A DNA stretch of 64,000 bases from Flavobacterium galactosidilyticum (GCF_020911945.1 NZ_CP087135.1:2902001-2966000); one strand, 5' to 3'; numbered from the stretch's first letter, positions 11,282 through 20,097 are shown. Notes: generated by a model not told the origin, from the letters alone. Made by a program: numbers and translations.

Positions 11282-11334
11282 ATGAGTTATGAATTGAGCT
11301 ATGACTTGAATCTTAACTCTAACTCATAACTCAT
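11282..11334. repeat. Inverted repeat built of degenerate heptamers
   Basis: Eleven-base perfect arms ATGAGTTATGA and TCATAACTCAT enclose a 31-base middle made of related units (TTAACTC, TAACTCA). It fills the gap between the priA start and the DUF2147 stop. The composition resembles the simple heptamer arrays seen elsewhere in the window. Confidence 0.5.
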
Positions 11335-11343
11335 CCTTTATTT

Positions 11344-11772
11344 TTATTTTACTCTCTGCCAAGTTTGTGTTCTTCCAAACAAAGAAAGACCAATATAACC
11401 ACGAACATTTAATTTGTCGCTACCATCTAGAGCTAAAAAGCATTTGTACATTTTTCCTGTTACAGGATCTAAAATTTTACCTCCATTATATTCACTACCA
11501 TCTTTTTTAAGACCTTTAATAATAACAAGACCCATTACTGGTTTATTTTTATCTTCACCTGGACAATTAGTACATAAGTTCTTCTTTTTACTTACCTCAA
11601 ATATGTCAACAATTTTGCCATAAATTTTACCCGAATTTTCATAGATTTCTACAATAGATTTGGGTTTCCCAGTTTCGTCATCGATAGTTTTCCATTTTCC
11701 TACAACGGAGTTACCTTGTGCATAAAAAGCCATTGTTACAAACAAGGCCAGAATTGTGATTGTGTTTTTCAT
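11344..11772 (-). CDS. DUF2147 family exported protein
   Basis: A 142-residue protein with a cleavable signal peptide (about 1-18, ending AFYAQ). The mature part is a DUF2147 domain: GKWKTIDDETGKPKSIVEIYE, GKIYGKIVDIF, a CTNCPG motif that is common in this family, LVIIKGLKKDG, GKILDPVTGKMYKC and the terminal GRTQTW. The three cysteines could form a disulfide or bind a metal. DUF2147 proteins are small periplasmic beta-barrel-like proteins of unknown function. A dispersed repeat element lies 12 bases before its start codon. Confidence 0.88.
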   Translation of the reverse strand: MKNTITILALFVTMAFYAQGNSVVGKWKTIDDETGKPKSIVEIYENSGKIYGKIVDIFEVSKKKNLCTNCPGEDKNKPVMGLVIIKGLKKDGSEYNGGKILDPVTGKMYKCFLALDGSDKLNVRGYIGLSLFGRTQTWQRVK

Positions 11773-11784
11773 CGTCTTTTTTTT

Positions 11785-11862
11785 AGCCCTGATAGAAGTG
11801 AAAATTCTTTTTCTCGTTTCTTAACGAGGAAAAGATTGTAACGAATAGCAGGAAATAGCTTC
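11785..11862. repeat. Dispersed Flavobacterium intergenic element, copy 2 (most complete)
   Basis: It starts AGCCCTGATAGAAGTG and ends ATAGCAGGAAATAGCTTC. The outer CCTG/CAGG pair encloses an inner stem in which TCTTTTTCTCGT pairs with ACGAGGAAAAAGA-like sequence around a TTTCTTA loop. It lies between the 3' end of the BrkB-family gene and the DUF2147 start. It shares ATTGTAACGAATAG with the copy at 30656 and AGCAGGAAATAGCT with the copy at 35419. Confidence 0.75.
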
Positions 11863-11888
11863 TAAAAATAAAGCTATTAATTGATTAA

Positions 11889-12800
11889 TTAATTATTATT
11901 TAGTTTTTTCATTTTATTGACCGTGCCGTTGAGCTCGAAACCTAAAAGCAAGATCATACAATTAATCCAAATATAAAACATCAAAACCAATAATGTTCCT
12001 ATGGAGCCATATAATTCATTGTATTGTGAAAAGTTTTTAACCCAAATTCCGAAAAAATAAGAGTCTAAAATAATCAAAATAGTTGTAAACACTGATCCAA
12101 TAGAGATAAATGCTCGGCTTTTATCGTGTTTAGTTCCAAACTTAAAAAGAATGGATGTTGTTACTAAGATCATCAAAATAACAAATGCATATCGACCCAT
12201 AACGATTAGCTGAACTTGATCGTTAAAGAACGTCTGTTGTATGATTACTTCAAAAACTACAATTATAGCAACAGTTACGATTAACAATAATGACAACAAT
12301 AATGACATCCCTAACGCAACCACATATTGCCGTATAAAACCTCTTTTTATAAGAACATGCCGTGAGGTTTGAAAACCTCCTAAGATCCCGTTTAATCCAT
12401 TTGCCATTAAAAAAATGGACAGAATAAAACCGGAAGATAATAGTCCGGAATCACTATTATTAAGAATATCACTGATGATTTGATAAATTGCATCATACGT
12501 ATTTGGCGGAACTCCATCCTTAACAAACATCAAAAAATCTTCTTGGAAACCCTCAATAGGAATGTACGGTATTAGATTTAAAATAAAAAGCGCAAAAGGA
12601 AACAATGCCATAAAAAAACTAAATGCAATCGCACTCGCATGATACGTCAGCGCGCTTTCTACAATGCCTAGTCCATATAATTCAAGCAGGTCATACAAAG
12701 ACATGCCGTGAAGCCAAGGGAGTTTTATCTTTTTTAGACCGAATACAAGATTCCGAACGATAGGAATTCTATCTAGTTTTGCTTCAATTTCTTCACTCAT
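11889..12800 (-). CDS. YihY/BrkB family inner-membrane protein
   Basis: A 303-residue protein with an N-terminal cytosolic segment and about six membrane helices. Family features are SALTYHASAIAFSFFMALFPF near 52-72 and the C-terminal YNELYGSIGTLLVLMFYIWINCMILLLGFELN. The family (UPF0761, formerly RNase BN) has no agreed biochemical activity; the old RNase assignment is not accepted. The start codon overlaps the nadC stop by four bases (ATGA), so it is translated from the nadC transcript. Confidence 0.92.
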   Translation of the reverse strand: MSEEIEAKLDRIPIVRNLVFGLKKIKLPWLHGMSLYDLLELYGLGIVESALTYHASAIAFSFFMALFPFALFILNLIPYIPIEGFQEDFLMFVKDGVPPNTYDAIYQIISDILNNSDSGLLSSGFILSIFLMANGLNGILGGFQTSRHVLIKRGFIRQYVVALGMSLLLSLLLIVTVAIIVVFEVIIQQTFFNDQVQLIVMGRYAFVILMILVTTSILFKFGTKHDKSRAFISIGSVFTTILIILDSYFFGIWVKNFSQYNELYGSIGTLLVLMFYIWINCMILLLGFELNGTVNKMKKLNNN

Positions 12801-13654
12801 ATTGCTTTTAGACTCAAGTCCATATTATATACAGAATGTGTCAAGGCACCTGATGAAATATAATCTACTCCACACTCAGCGTAGCTATGAATTGTATTTT
12901 CATTTATATTTCCAGAGGATTCTGTTAAGCAGATATCACCAATCATGCCAACGGCAGTTTTTGTGTCTTCAAAATTAAAATTGTCTATCAGAATTCGATA
13001 AACGCCATCACTTTGTAGAATTTCTTCAATTTCATCCAAGTCTCTGGCTTCTATAATTATTTTTAAATCCAGATTGTTTTCTTTTAAATATGCTTTTGTT
13101 TTAGCTATAGCCAAAGTAATACCGCCTGCAAAATCAATATGATTGTCTTTAAGCATTACCATATCATACAATGCAAAACGGTGATTTTCACCGCCACCTA
13201 TTTTCACTGCCCATTTTTCACAAGCTCTAAAACCAGGAGTTGTTTTACGCGTATCTAAAACTTTAGTTTTAGTTCCTTCTAATAATTGAACGTATGATTT
13301 CGTTTTTGTTGCTATAGCAGACATTCTTTGCATAGAATTCAACACTAATCGCTCTGCTTTTAATATAGATTGTGAACTTCCTGAAACATGAAAAACCACA
13401 TCTCCAAATTTTACTGCAGCCCCATCTTCGATAAAAGTTTCGACTTGTAAATTAGGATCTACATATTTAAAAACCATTTTAGCAAAAGCTACACCAGCAA
13501 TAATACCGTCTTCTTTAACCAATAATTTTGCTTTACCCGTTGCAGTTGCTGGAATACAAGCCAATGAGCTGTAATCGCCAGGACCAACATCTTCCCTAAT
13601 GGCATTTTCTATTATTAAATCTAACTCTTTTTGAAACTGTGCTTCGCTAATCAT
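12797..13654 (-). CDS. nadC: Nicotinate-nucleotide pyrophosphorylase (carboxylating)
   Basis: NadC converts quinolinate and PRPP to nicotinate mononucleotide in de novo NAD synthesis. The 285 residues begin MISEAQFQKELD; the longer frame to 13765 adds 37 residues with no family counterpart. Visible features are GPGDYSSLACIP, the DTRKTTPGFR motif with substrate-binding arginine, KIGGGENHRFALYDMVMLKDNH, IIIEARDLDE and SSGNINENT and YISSGALTHSV near the C-terminus. It is followed, with a 4-base overlap, by the BrkB-family gene. nadA and nadB are not in the window. Confidence 0.97.
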   Translation of the reverse strand: MISEAQFQKELDLIIENAIREDVGPGDYSSLACIPATATGKAKLLVKEDGIIAGVAFAKMVFKYVDPNLQVETFIEDGAAVKFGDVVFHVSGSSQSILKAERLVLNSMQRMSAIATKTKSYVQLLEGTKTKVLDTRKTTPGFRACEKWAVKIGGGENHRFALYDMVMLKDNHIDFAGGITLAIAKTKAYLKENNLDLKIIIEARDLDEIEEILQSDGVYRILIDNFNFEDTKTAVGMIGDICLTESSGNINENTIHSYAECGVDYISSGALTHSVYNMDLSLKAI

Positions 13655-13859
13655 TTTTACAAAAAATTTATGGAATGCTAAAGTAAGATATTTTTTGTGG
13701 AATTGAAAATTTGTATGCTGCGTTCTTTGGAGAAAAACTGAATAAAGCTCCTTCAGTAAAAACAAGTGCTTAGTTAATATGCTAGTAAAAATTTATTTTC
13801 TCTAACAATTGCCTGTTTACTACATTATCATTTAAATCTAAAAAATCAATTATTTTTAT

Positions 13860-13891
13860 TTTGGGCATTCTTATTTAAAAAGTTATATTTG
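13860..13891 (+). promoter_or_regulatory. Promoter of the His/Cys-motif lipoprotein gene
   Basis: TTTG at 13860-13863, a 20-base spacer and TATATTTG at 13884-13891 fit the Bacteroidota consensus. The start codon at 13917 follows after a leader of about 20 bases. Confidence 0.7.
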
Positions 13892-13916
13892 GAAATAGTA
13901 ATTTAAACACCATTTT

Positions 13917-14369
13917 ATGAAATCTTTTATAAGTTTACTTTTTGTATCGTCACTACTAATTACTTCTTGTAAGAATAATACTGAATCAAAAAACACCAGC
14001 ACACCATCAAATGTAGTTCCATTTACAGTTGTCGGAAATCAAATGAAAGCGGAATCGCAATCGACAGCTGAACAACAAACAGTACCTAATAATGCGACAA
14101 CTAACGCCACTGCTGCTGGTATGAATCCCGCACACGGTCAACCTGGTCACCGTTGCGAAATTCCTGTAGGCGCGCCATTAAATACCCCAGCCCCAACTAA
14201 TAATCCACAAAAAACAGCTGCACCAATGCCTACAGTAACTACAACTCCTAACCCATCTGCGACAACTACTATTGAATCAGTTCCTACTGCGGAAGGAATG
14301 AATCCGCCGCACGGTCAAGCCAATCATAGATGTGATATTGCTGTGGGTGCGCCTTTACCAAAAGCGTAA
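13917..14369 (+). CDS. Lipoprotein with duplicated GMNPxHGQ..HRC motif
   Basis: A 150-residue lipoprotein (SSLLITSC, lipidated Cys18). The mature chain is low-complexity and rich in Thr, Pro, Ala and Asn, with two near-identical motifs: GMNPAHGQPGHRCEIPVGAPL at residues 68-88 and GMNPPHGQANHRCDIAVGAPL at 127-147. Each contains H-x4-H-x-C. I have seen this motif in other Bacteroidota proteins but know no function for it. The conserved His and Cys suggest metal or heme binding at the cell surface or in the periplasm; this is inference. The linkers look disordered. Confidence 0.8.
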   Translation: MKSFISLLFVSSLLITSCKNNTESKNTSTPSNVVPFTVVGNQMKAESQSTAEQQTVPNNATTNATAAGMNPAHGQPGHRCEIPVGAPLNTPAPTNNPQKTAAPMPTVTTTPNPSATTTIESVPTAEGMNPPHGQANHRCDIAVGAPLPKA

Positions 14370-14388
14370 TCTTGTAATTTACAGACAA

Positions 14389-14880
14389 ATGAATCCTATC
14401 CTAATTTTTGATTTTAACACAAAAAGTGACTTAAGTAACTGGCGAGTAGTCAATGATGGCGTTATGGGGGGAACATCAAGAAGTAAGTTCTACTTAAATT
14501 CCAAAGGTCACGGATGTTTTGATGGAACGGTTTCATTAGAAAATAATGGTGGATTTTGCTCTGTTAAATATGAATTTAACTCCATTTCTTTAGATAAAAA
14601 AAAAATTATTTGCCTACGTATTAAAGGAGATGGCAAAAACTATCAATTTAGGGTAAAAACTAATAAAAGTGATGCTCATTCTTATATCTATCCTTTCCGA
14701 ACTTCAGGGGATTGGCAAAATATAGAAATTTCTGTTATCGAGTTTTATCCTTCTTTTAGAGGTCGAAAATTAGATATTCCAAATTATGATGGCTCGCGTT
14801 TAGAGGAAATAGCTTTTTTGATTGGGAATAAAAAAGGAGAGAACTTTCAATTACTGCTTGATAGAATTGAGGTAAAATAA
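14389..14880 (+). CDS. CIA30-family protein
   Basis: A 163-residue protein starting MNPILIFDFNTKSDLSNW. The chain matches the CIA30 (complex I intermediate-associated protein 30) fold: WRVVNDGVMGGTSRSKF, FDGTVSLENNGGFCSVKYEF, a FRVKTNKSDAHSY strand, the SGDWQNIEISVIEFYPSFRGR segment and the terminal LLLDRIEV. It has no signal peptide. In bacteria these carbohydrate-binding-like jelly-roll proteins have no established role, and the link with complex I comes from mitochondria. The longer frame starting at 14332 runs inside the preceding lipoprotein gene and was not used. Confidence 0.85.
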   Translation: MNPILIFDFNTKSDLSNWRVVNDGVMGGTSRSKFYLNSKGHGCFDGTVSLENNGGFCSVKYEFNSISLDKKKIICLRIKGDGKNYQFRVKTNKSDAHSYIYPFRTSGDWQNIEISVIEFYPSFRGRKLDIPNYDGSRLEEIAFLIGNKKGENFQLLLDRIEVK

Positions 14881-14888
14881 TACTTTTG
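14858..14888 (+). promoter_or_regulatory. Promoter of the ABC ATPase gene
   Basis: TTG at 14858-14860, a 20-base spacer and TACTTTTG at 14881-14888. The elements lie inside the 3' end of the CIA30 gene and just past it. They argue for the ATG at 14907 rather than the TTG at 14886 as the start of the ATPase. Confidence 0.65.
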
Positions 14889-14906
14889 AGCTTTCAAAAA
14901 TACAAA

Positions 14907-16145
14907 ATGCAGCAAATCAAACATTGGGATATCCTTTTACGGAATCAAGTAGCCAAAAAAGAATTCATAAACAAAATTTTAAACGGTCATGCCGATGGTG
15001 AGCTAGAACACTTCAATACAAAAAAAGGAATTTTGTTTTCCGATTTAGCTATCGAACACTTTATCGAGAAGGAATATCAATACGATTCTGTTGAAGCTGC
15101 TCCTGAAACAAGCAGACAATTGCGCACTTTTTCATCTGGTGAACGTAAGAAAGCCTTTTTGAAATACTGCATCAACCAAAATCCTGATTTTATCATTTTA
15201 GATAATCTTATGGACCATTTAGATCTACACTCTAGGAAAGTATTACACATTCAACTTGAAGAATTAGGCAAAAATATAACTTTAATTCAAATTATAAATC
15301 GTAGCACAGATTTGTTACCCTTTATTAGCAACAAACGTCAAATTAATGACAATTCGTTTGTTTTAAATTCGTTGGATAGTATTTCAAACACACGAACTTT
15401 TTCATTAAAAGCAGTTCCTAAGCCAATCACAACTATCGAATATACAGATACTGTTTTGATCCAAATGAACAATCTAAAAGTAAGCTATGATGAGAAACCA
15501 ATTTTGAACAACATAAATTGGACCATTAAAAAAGGAGAGTTTTGGCAACTTATAGGTCCGAATGGTTCTGGAAAAAGCACCATTCTTTCTCTAATTACGG
15601 GTGATAATCCAAAAGGATATGGACAAGATTTATATTTGTTTGGCAAAAAGAAAGGAAGCGGCGAAAGCATTTGGGATATCAAGAAAAATATCGGTCAATT
15701 TTCAACTGCTATGATGGATTTATTTCAAAAAAACCATACTGTTGAACAAATGATCCTTTCTGGTTTTTTTGACTCTATCGGTCTTTACATTCAGCCTAGT
15801 ACTTTACAAATAAAACTGATGCATGAATGGCTGGATTTTCTAAACATGAATCATTTGAAGAAAACCGTCTTTATCAATCTTTCTGTTGGACAACAGCGCG
15901 CCATTATGATTATTAGAGCCGTTTTAAAAAATCCTCCCTTATTAATTTTAGACGAACCAACGGAAGGTTTGGATGATGAAAATGTTGTATTAGTTACCCA
16001 ACTTATCGCTCATTTGGCTAAAGAAACCAATATCGCTATCATTTTTGTTTCGCATCGTATTGAAGCGATATTAGCACCTAATTCAATTCTAGAATTAACG
16101 CCAAAGCCAACAGGTTCCGAAGGAAAAATTAAAATCCAGAACTAG
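14907..16145 (+). CDS. Tandem ABC ATPase, ModF/PhrA-like
   Basis: A 412-residue soluble protein with two ABC cassettes and no membrane segment. The first cassette has degenerated: no Walker A is present, but the signature FSSGERKK and a Walker B (FIILDNLMDHLD) remain. The second is complete: GPNGSGKST, signature LSVGQQR, Walker B LLILDEPTEGLD and a switch histidine in IFVSHRIEA. The arrangement resembles ModF (PhrA), an ATPase of unknown role in E. coli. No permease gene lies nearby, so transport is not supported. The ATG at 14907 was preferred over an upstream TTG because the promoter -7 motif covers the latter. Confidence 0.88.
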   Translation: MQQIKHWDILLRNQVAKKEFINKILNGHADGELEHFNTKKGILFSDLAIEHFIEKEYQYDSVEAAPETSRQLRTFSSGERKKAFLKYCINQNPDFIILDNLMDHLDLHSRKVLHIQLEELGKNITLIQIINRSTDLLPFISNKRQINDNSFVLNSLDSISNTRTFSLKAVPKPITTIEYTDTVLIQMNNLKVSYDEKPILNNINWTIKKGEFWQLIGPNGSGKSTILSLITGDNPKGYGQDLYLFGKKKGSGESIWDIKKNIGQFSTAMMDLFQKNHTVEQMILSGFFDSIGLYIQPSTLQIKLMHEWLDFLNMNHLKKTVFINLSVGQQRAIMIIRAVLKNPPLLILDEPTEGLDDENVVLVTQLIAHLAKETNIAIIFVSHRIEAILAPNSILELTPKPTGSEGKIKIQN

Positions 16146-16150
16146 TTTGT

Positions 16151-16158
16151 TATCTTTG
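16151..16158 (+). promoter_or_regulatory. -7 motif (TATCTTTG) for rlmH
   Basis: A perfect TAnnTTTG lies 24 bases before the rlmH start codon. No TTG was found at the right upstream distance. Confidence 0.45.
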
Positions 16159-16181
16159 CCTTACTCTGAAAAAAGCAACCC

Positions 16182-16655
16182 ATGAACATCAAACTTATTG
16201 CTATCGGCAAAACCGATAATAAAGCACTCCAAACTTTAATCGACGATTATACGAAGCGCTTGTCTTTTTATATCAAATTTGATTTGGATATTATTCCTGA
16301 TATCAAAAATGTAAAAAACTTATCAGAAAGCCAGCAAAAAGAAAAAGAAGGTGAATTAATTTTAGCAAAAATCACTCCTACAGACCAATTGATTTTATTA
16401 GATGAAAACGGAAAAACATTTTCTAGTGTGGCTTTTTCAGAAGAGTTACAAAAGAAAATGAACTCCGGTATCAAAACTTTAGTTTTTGTAATTGGTGGTC
16501 CCTATGGCTTCTCCGATACCGTTTATGCTAAAGCTCAAGGTAAAATTTCGCTTTCTTTAATGACTTTTTCACACCAAATGGTACGTTTATTTTTTATCGA
16601 ACAATTGTATAGAGGTTTTACGATTTTGAAAAACGAACCGTATCATCATCAGTAA
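16182..16655 (+). CDS. rlmH: 23S rRNA (pseudouridine1915-N3)-methyltransferase
   Basis: RlmH is a SPOUT methyltransferase acting on helix 69 of assembled 70S ribosomes. The 157 residues are the usual length. MNIKLIAIGKTDN, LLDENGKTFSS, FVIGGPYGFSD and the knot region SLSLMTFSHQMVRLFFIEQLYRGF ending in NEPYHHQ are highly characteristic. It has its own -7 motif and is not part of an obvious operon. Confidence 0.97.
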   Translation: MNIKLIAIGKTDNKALQTLIDDYTKRLSFYIKFDLDIIPDIKNVKNLSESQQKEKEGELILAKITPTDQLILLDENGKTFSSVAFSEELQKKMNSGIKTLVFVIGGPYGFSDTVYAKAQGKISLSLMTFSHQMVRLFFIEQLYRGFTILKNEPYHHQ

Positions 16656-16844
16656 ATGACACTAGGTTTCAAGTACGAGGTGTGAGTTACGAATTACGAG
16701 GTTGGAGGTTAGATATAAAGAATGGAAATTTAAGTTTAAAGAATTGAGATATCGCCATTCCACAATTGTCACTACCCTATTTGTCCCGCTGGAATCATCT
16801 CAACATAGACGATCAATTAACTATAGATTAATAAAATCCTTACT

Positions 16845-17468
16845 CTAAAAAACAAATTCATTTTCAACCACATTTGCTTTAGAAGGAATTAAGCTTTCAA
16901 TAAAAATTTTGTTCTGGATGTAACCTCCGTAAGACATCTCTTTATCAAAGCAAAAAGATACTTCTTTAGATTTACCTTTTAATTCCAGTAAGTAATTTTT
17001 CAAATCCTCTTTCTTAATGCCATTACTATTGACAGTAATTTCATTCTTCTTATTAAAATAAATAACAGTGCCAATAGGTTTCCCCATTTTGTAAAACACG
17101 TTTGTAAAAGGAATAAAAGCTAAGTTTTTACCAATCGTGTCTGCATAAGAATAATAATTTTCGGCTTTTTCATTTTTGTGTGCTTTTTCTTCACGTTTCT
17201 TTCTTTGTAATTTCATAACCTCCGGAATAACTAATCGAAGTGGCAAACGCTTGTCGATATTCAAAATCCAATTGGTAGAAATGATGCTGTTTTTTCTATT
17301 TACTTCCGCTAAAGTGTCTTTTCCATTTACTCGAAAAAAGATATAAATTGGAGATAAATCATTAACATCTTTTACAATAGTAGAGGCTGCTTTTGGCAAC
17401 AATATATCTTCTTTATTTCCACAAGAAAAAAGCATGCAAAGAATAATCAGAGTAAAATATTTCATCAT
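16845..17468 (-). CDS. Hypothetical lipoprotein downstream of folP
   Basis: A 207-residue lipoprotein (LCMLFSCGNKED, lipidated Cys about 16). The mature part has alternating strands (SPIYIFFRVNGKDTLAEV, SIISTNWILNIDKRLPL) and a strongly basic helix (VMKLQRKKREEKAHKNEKAE). I recognise no domain. Its start codon overlaps the folP stop by one base (TAATG), so it is translationally coupled to folP. No function is proposed. Confidence 0.75.
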   Translation of the reverse strand: MMKYFTLIILCMLFSCGNKEDILLPKAASTIVKDVNDLSPIYIFFRVNGKDTLAEVNRKNSIISTNWILNIDKRLPLRLVIPEVMKLQRKKREEKAHKNEKAENYYSYADTIGKNLAFIPFTNVFYKMGKPIGTVIYFNKKNEITVNSNGIKKEDLKNYLLELKGKSKEVSFCFDKEMSYGGYIQNKIFIESLIPSKANVVENEFVF

Positions 17469-18292
17469 TATAAATTAATTTTATTAAATAAGGTAACACA
17501 TTCCGCAGCTTCTTTTACATCATGAACTCGGATAATGTTAGCTCCTTTTGTTAATGCTAACGTATTTAAAACTGTTGTGCCGTTCATAGCTTTTTCGATA
17601 GTACTATCAAGCGTTTTATAAATCATCGACTTCCTTGAAATACCCACTAGCAACGGCAATTCTAGCATTTTAAATAATTCCATCTTTTGAAAAACTTCGT
17701 AATTTTGGTCGATAGTTTTGGCAAAGCCAAATCCTGGATCGAGGATCAAATCATTGATTCCGAAAGTTCTAGCTTTAGCCACTCTTTCTGAAAAGTAAAA
17801 CAGCATTTCTTTTACAATATCTTCATAATTAGTCAGCGTTTGCATTGTCTGTGGGTTGCCACGCATGTGCATCATAATATAAGGAACATTATATTTGCCT
17901 ATTACTTCTAACATTTTATCATCAAGATTTCCTGCCGAAATATCATTAATAATGGCTGCACCATTTTCTATGGCAACCTTTGCTACTTTACTTCTAAAAG
18001 TATCAATAGACAACATCGTATCAGGAAAATGCTTTAGTACTAAATCGACAACGGGAATAATTCTAGAAATTTCTTCTTGTTCTGAAACAAATTCGGCATT
18101 TGGTTTGCTAGAATACGCGCCAATATCAATAAAACTACCGCCATCTACGAGCATTTTTTCAACTTGAGAAAGTATTTCGGATTCGTTTTTATACTTTCCG
18201 CCATCGTAAAATGAGTTGGGCGTCACATTCAAAATCCCCATTACTTTGGGAGTTGATAAGTCAACTAGTATTCCTTTGCAGTTAATAGTCAT
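17468..18292 (-). CDS. folP: Dihydropteroate synthase
   Basis: FolP joins 6-hydroxymethyl-7,8-dihydropterin pyrophosphate with p-aminobenzoate in folate synthesis. The 274 residues carry GILNVTPNSFYDGG, FIDIGAYSSKPNA, INDISAGNLD, MMHMRGNPQTMQ, LILDPGFGFAKT, LLVGISRKSMI and the terminal IIRVHDVKEA, all of the TIM-barrel family. It is the first gene of a two-gene unit with a lipoprotein. It stands divergent from DUF1599 and the genes after it, an arrangement I recall as common in Flavobacteria. Confidence 0.97.
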   Translation of the reverse strand: MTINCKGILVDLSTPKVMGILNVTPNSFYDGGKYKNESEILSQVEKMLVDGGSFIDIGAYSSKPNAEFVSEQEEISRIIPVVDLVLKHFPDTMLSIDTFRSKVAKVAIENGAAIINDISAGNLDDKMLEVIGKYNVPYIMMHMRGNPQTMQTLTNYEDIVKEMLFYFSERVAKARTFGINDLILDPGFGFAKTIDQNYEVFQKMELFKMLELPLLVGISRKSMIYKTLDSTIEKAMNGTTVLNTLALTKGANIIRVHDVKEAAECVTLFNKINL

Positions 18293-18343
18293 TCGTTTAC
18301 AGTTTTAAAGACTTCAAAATTCTCCAATGAAAAAAATTATTCC

Positions 18344-18351
18344 TATTTTTG
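18344..18351 (+). promoter_or_regulatory. -7 motif (TATTTTTG) for the DUF1599 operon
   Basis: It matches TAnnTTTG 30 bases before the ATG at 18382. It contains the TTG that would be the alternative longer start, which argues against that start. Confidence 0.45.
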
Positions 18352-18381
18352 GAGAAATTTGAATACAAATATACATCAATA

Positions 18382-18927
18382 ATGAAGAATACTTCAAAGG
18401 AATATGACACAGTAATTGCTACTTGTCGTACACTGTTTATAAATAAAATGAAAGATTACGGATGTGCTTGGCGTATTTTGAGACTGCCTTCATTAACTGA
18501 TCAAATCTACATCAAAGCACAGCGAATTAGAAGTTTACAAGAAAACGAAATTCGAAAAGTTGACGAAGATGAAACAGGTGAATTCATCGGGATTATCAAT
18601 TATTCAATCATGGCATTGATTCAGCTAGAATTAGGTGTTGCTGACCAACCAGATTTAAGCGTTGAAAGAGCAACTCAATTATATGATTCAAAAGTAGCGT
18701 TGACTAAAGAATTAATGCAGAATAAAAATCATGATTATGGCGAAGCGTGGCGAGAAATGCGTGTGAGTTCACTAACGGATTTGATTTTGCAAAAACTACT
18801 TCGTGTCAAACAAATTGAAGATAATAAAGGAAAAACCTTAGTATCTGAAGGAATCGATGCTAATTATCAAGACATGATTAACTACTCGATTTTCGCCTTG
18901 ATTTTAATGGGTTTTGGTAATAAATAA
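18382..18927 (+). CDS. DUF1599 domain protein (tandem)
   Basis: A 181-residue cytosolic protein made of two similar halves. Each half has the pattern MKDYG.AWR.LR.PSLTDQI..KA.R...L or NHDYGEAWREMRVSSLTDLILQKLLRVKQIE followed by a D.INYSI.AL. helix. This is the DUF1599 family, widespread and often next to folP and tpiA in Bacteroidota. The helical repeats with conserved Asp/Glu recall all-alpha NTP pyrophosphatases (MazG-like), but that is only a visual impression. The ATG at 18382 was chosen because a promoter motif overlaps the upstream TTG. Confidence 0.85.
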   Translation: MKNTSKEYDTVIATCRTLFINKMKDYGCAWRILRLPSLTDQIYIKAQRIRSLQENEIRKVDEDETGEFIGIINYSIMALIQLELGVADQPDLSVERATQLYDSKVALTKELMQNKNHDYGEAWREMRVSSLTDLILQKLLRVKQIEDNKGKTLVSEGIDANYQDMINYSIFALILMGFGNK

Positions 18928-18939
18928 AAAACATCAAAA

Positions 18940-20040
18940 ATGAAAAACATAATTACTCAATTTTCTAGAATATTTGTTGGAGTTCTATTCATCATTTCTG
19001 GATTAATTAAATTAAATGATCCTTTGGGATTCTCTTATAAATTAGCCGAATATTTCAGTGAACCAGTATTCAACATGCCGTTTTTTGTACCTTTCTCATT
19101 GGCAATCGCATTGTTTTTAGTAATTCTTGAAGTGGTTTTAGGAATTATGCTACTTATTGGTTACAAAACAAAATTTACAGTTTGGAGTCTATTGCTTTTG
19201 ATCGTAATGTTCACTTTCCTTACTTTTTATTCTGCTTACTTTAATGTAGTAAAAGATTGTGGTTGTTTTGGTGATGCCTTAAAACTGACTCCTTGGCAAT
19301 CATTTACTAAGGATATAGTGCTGTTATTCTTTGTTTTAATATTATTTTTTAATCAAAAACTGATTAAACCGTTATTTAAAAATAGCATACAAAACATAAT
19401 TATCTACGGTAGTATCGTTTTATGCGCTTTTATAGGAGTTATAGTTTTAAATCACTTGCCTTTTATCGATTTCAGACCTTTTAAAATTGGAAATAGTATC
19501 CAAGAAGGAATGGTAATTCCTGATAACGCTGAAAAATCAGTAGTTGAAATGGTATTTGTTTACAAAGTAAACGGCGTTGACAAAGAATTTACAGAGAATG
19601 AGCTAGGGAATATTCCTGAAGGAGCTGTATTTGTTGATCGTAAAGACAAAGTGATTACAGAAGGTTACGTTCCTCCTATTCATGATTTCACTATGGAAAA
19701 AAATGATACGGATTATAAGGACGATTTTTTAGAGTCACAAAAAGTTATGTTTATCGTGGCATACGATTTAGTGAATGCAGATAAAGATGGTCTAGCAAAA
19801 ATGGAAAAACTATATATAGATGCTAAAGCCAAAGGGTATAAAGTGGCGGGAATGACTGCTTCATCACCAGAAGAAATTGCTGCAGCAAAAAAACGATTTG
19901 GAATGACATTCGACTTTTATTTCTGCGATGCTATTACGTTGAAAACAATTGAAAGAGCTAATCCTAGCATTGTTATTCTTGAGAAAGGCACAATAACTCA
20001 AAAAGCCCATCATAATGATCTTTCCAATTTGAAATTATAA
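18940..20040 (+). CDS. BT_3928-type DoxX/MauE-like membrane protein
   Basis: A 366-residue protein. The N-terminal half (about 1-165) has four membrane helices in a DoxX/MauE arrangement: FVGVLFIISGLIKLNDPLGF, then LEVVLGIMLLIGYK and a loop with VVKDCGCFGDALKLTPWQSF, the CGCFGD signature of MauE-like proteins. The C-terminal half is soluble and thioredoxin-like in pattern but lacks a CxxC. The next gene encodes a TlpA-type thioredoxin lipoprotein, so a role in passing reducing equivalents across the inner membrane is plausible. The chain starts 12 bases after the DUF1599 stop, in an operon. Confidence 0.85.
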   Translation: MKNIITQFSRIFVGVLFIISGLIKLNDPLGFSYKLAEYFSEPVFNMPFFVPFSLAIALFLVILEVVLGIMLLIGYKTKFTVWSLLLLIVMFTFLTFYSAYFNVVKDCGCFGDALKLTPWQSFTKDIVLLFFVLILFFNQKLIKPLFKNSIQNIIIYGSIVLCAFIGVIVLNHLPFIDFRPFKIGNSIQEGMVIPDNAEKSVVEMVFVYKVNGVDKEFTENELGNIPEGAVFVDRKDKVITEGYVPPIHDFTMEKNDTDYKDDFLESQKVMFIVAYDLVNADKDGLAKMEKLYIDAKAKGYKVAGMTASSPEEIAAAKKRFGMTFDFYFCDAITLKTIERANPSIVILEKGTITQKAHHNDLSNLKL

Positions 20041-20044
20041 AATT

Positions 20045-20097
20045 AGTAAAAAAGTAAGATTTAAAGTTCACACAACTTTAAATCTTACTTTTTTACT
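20045..20097 (+). terminator. Long perfect hairpin terminator after the BT_3928-type gene
   Basis: The arms 20045-20068 and 20074-20097 pair perfectly over 24 bases around a five-base loop (CACAC). The second arm ends in TTTTTTACT. It begins 4 bases after the stop codon at 20040. The stem is AT-rich but unusually long. Confidence 0.85.

Noticed and set aside
18349..18381. Longer N-terminus of the DUF1599 protein from a TTG
   Set aside because: The TTG is part of the promoter -7 motif, so it should not be in the transcript.
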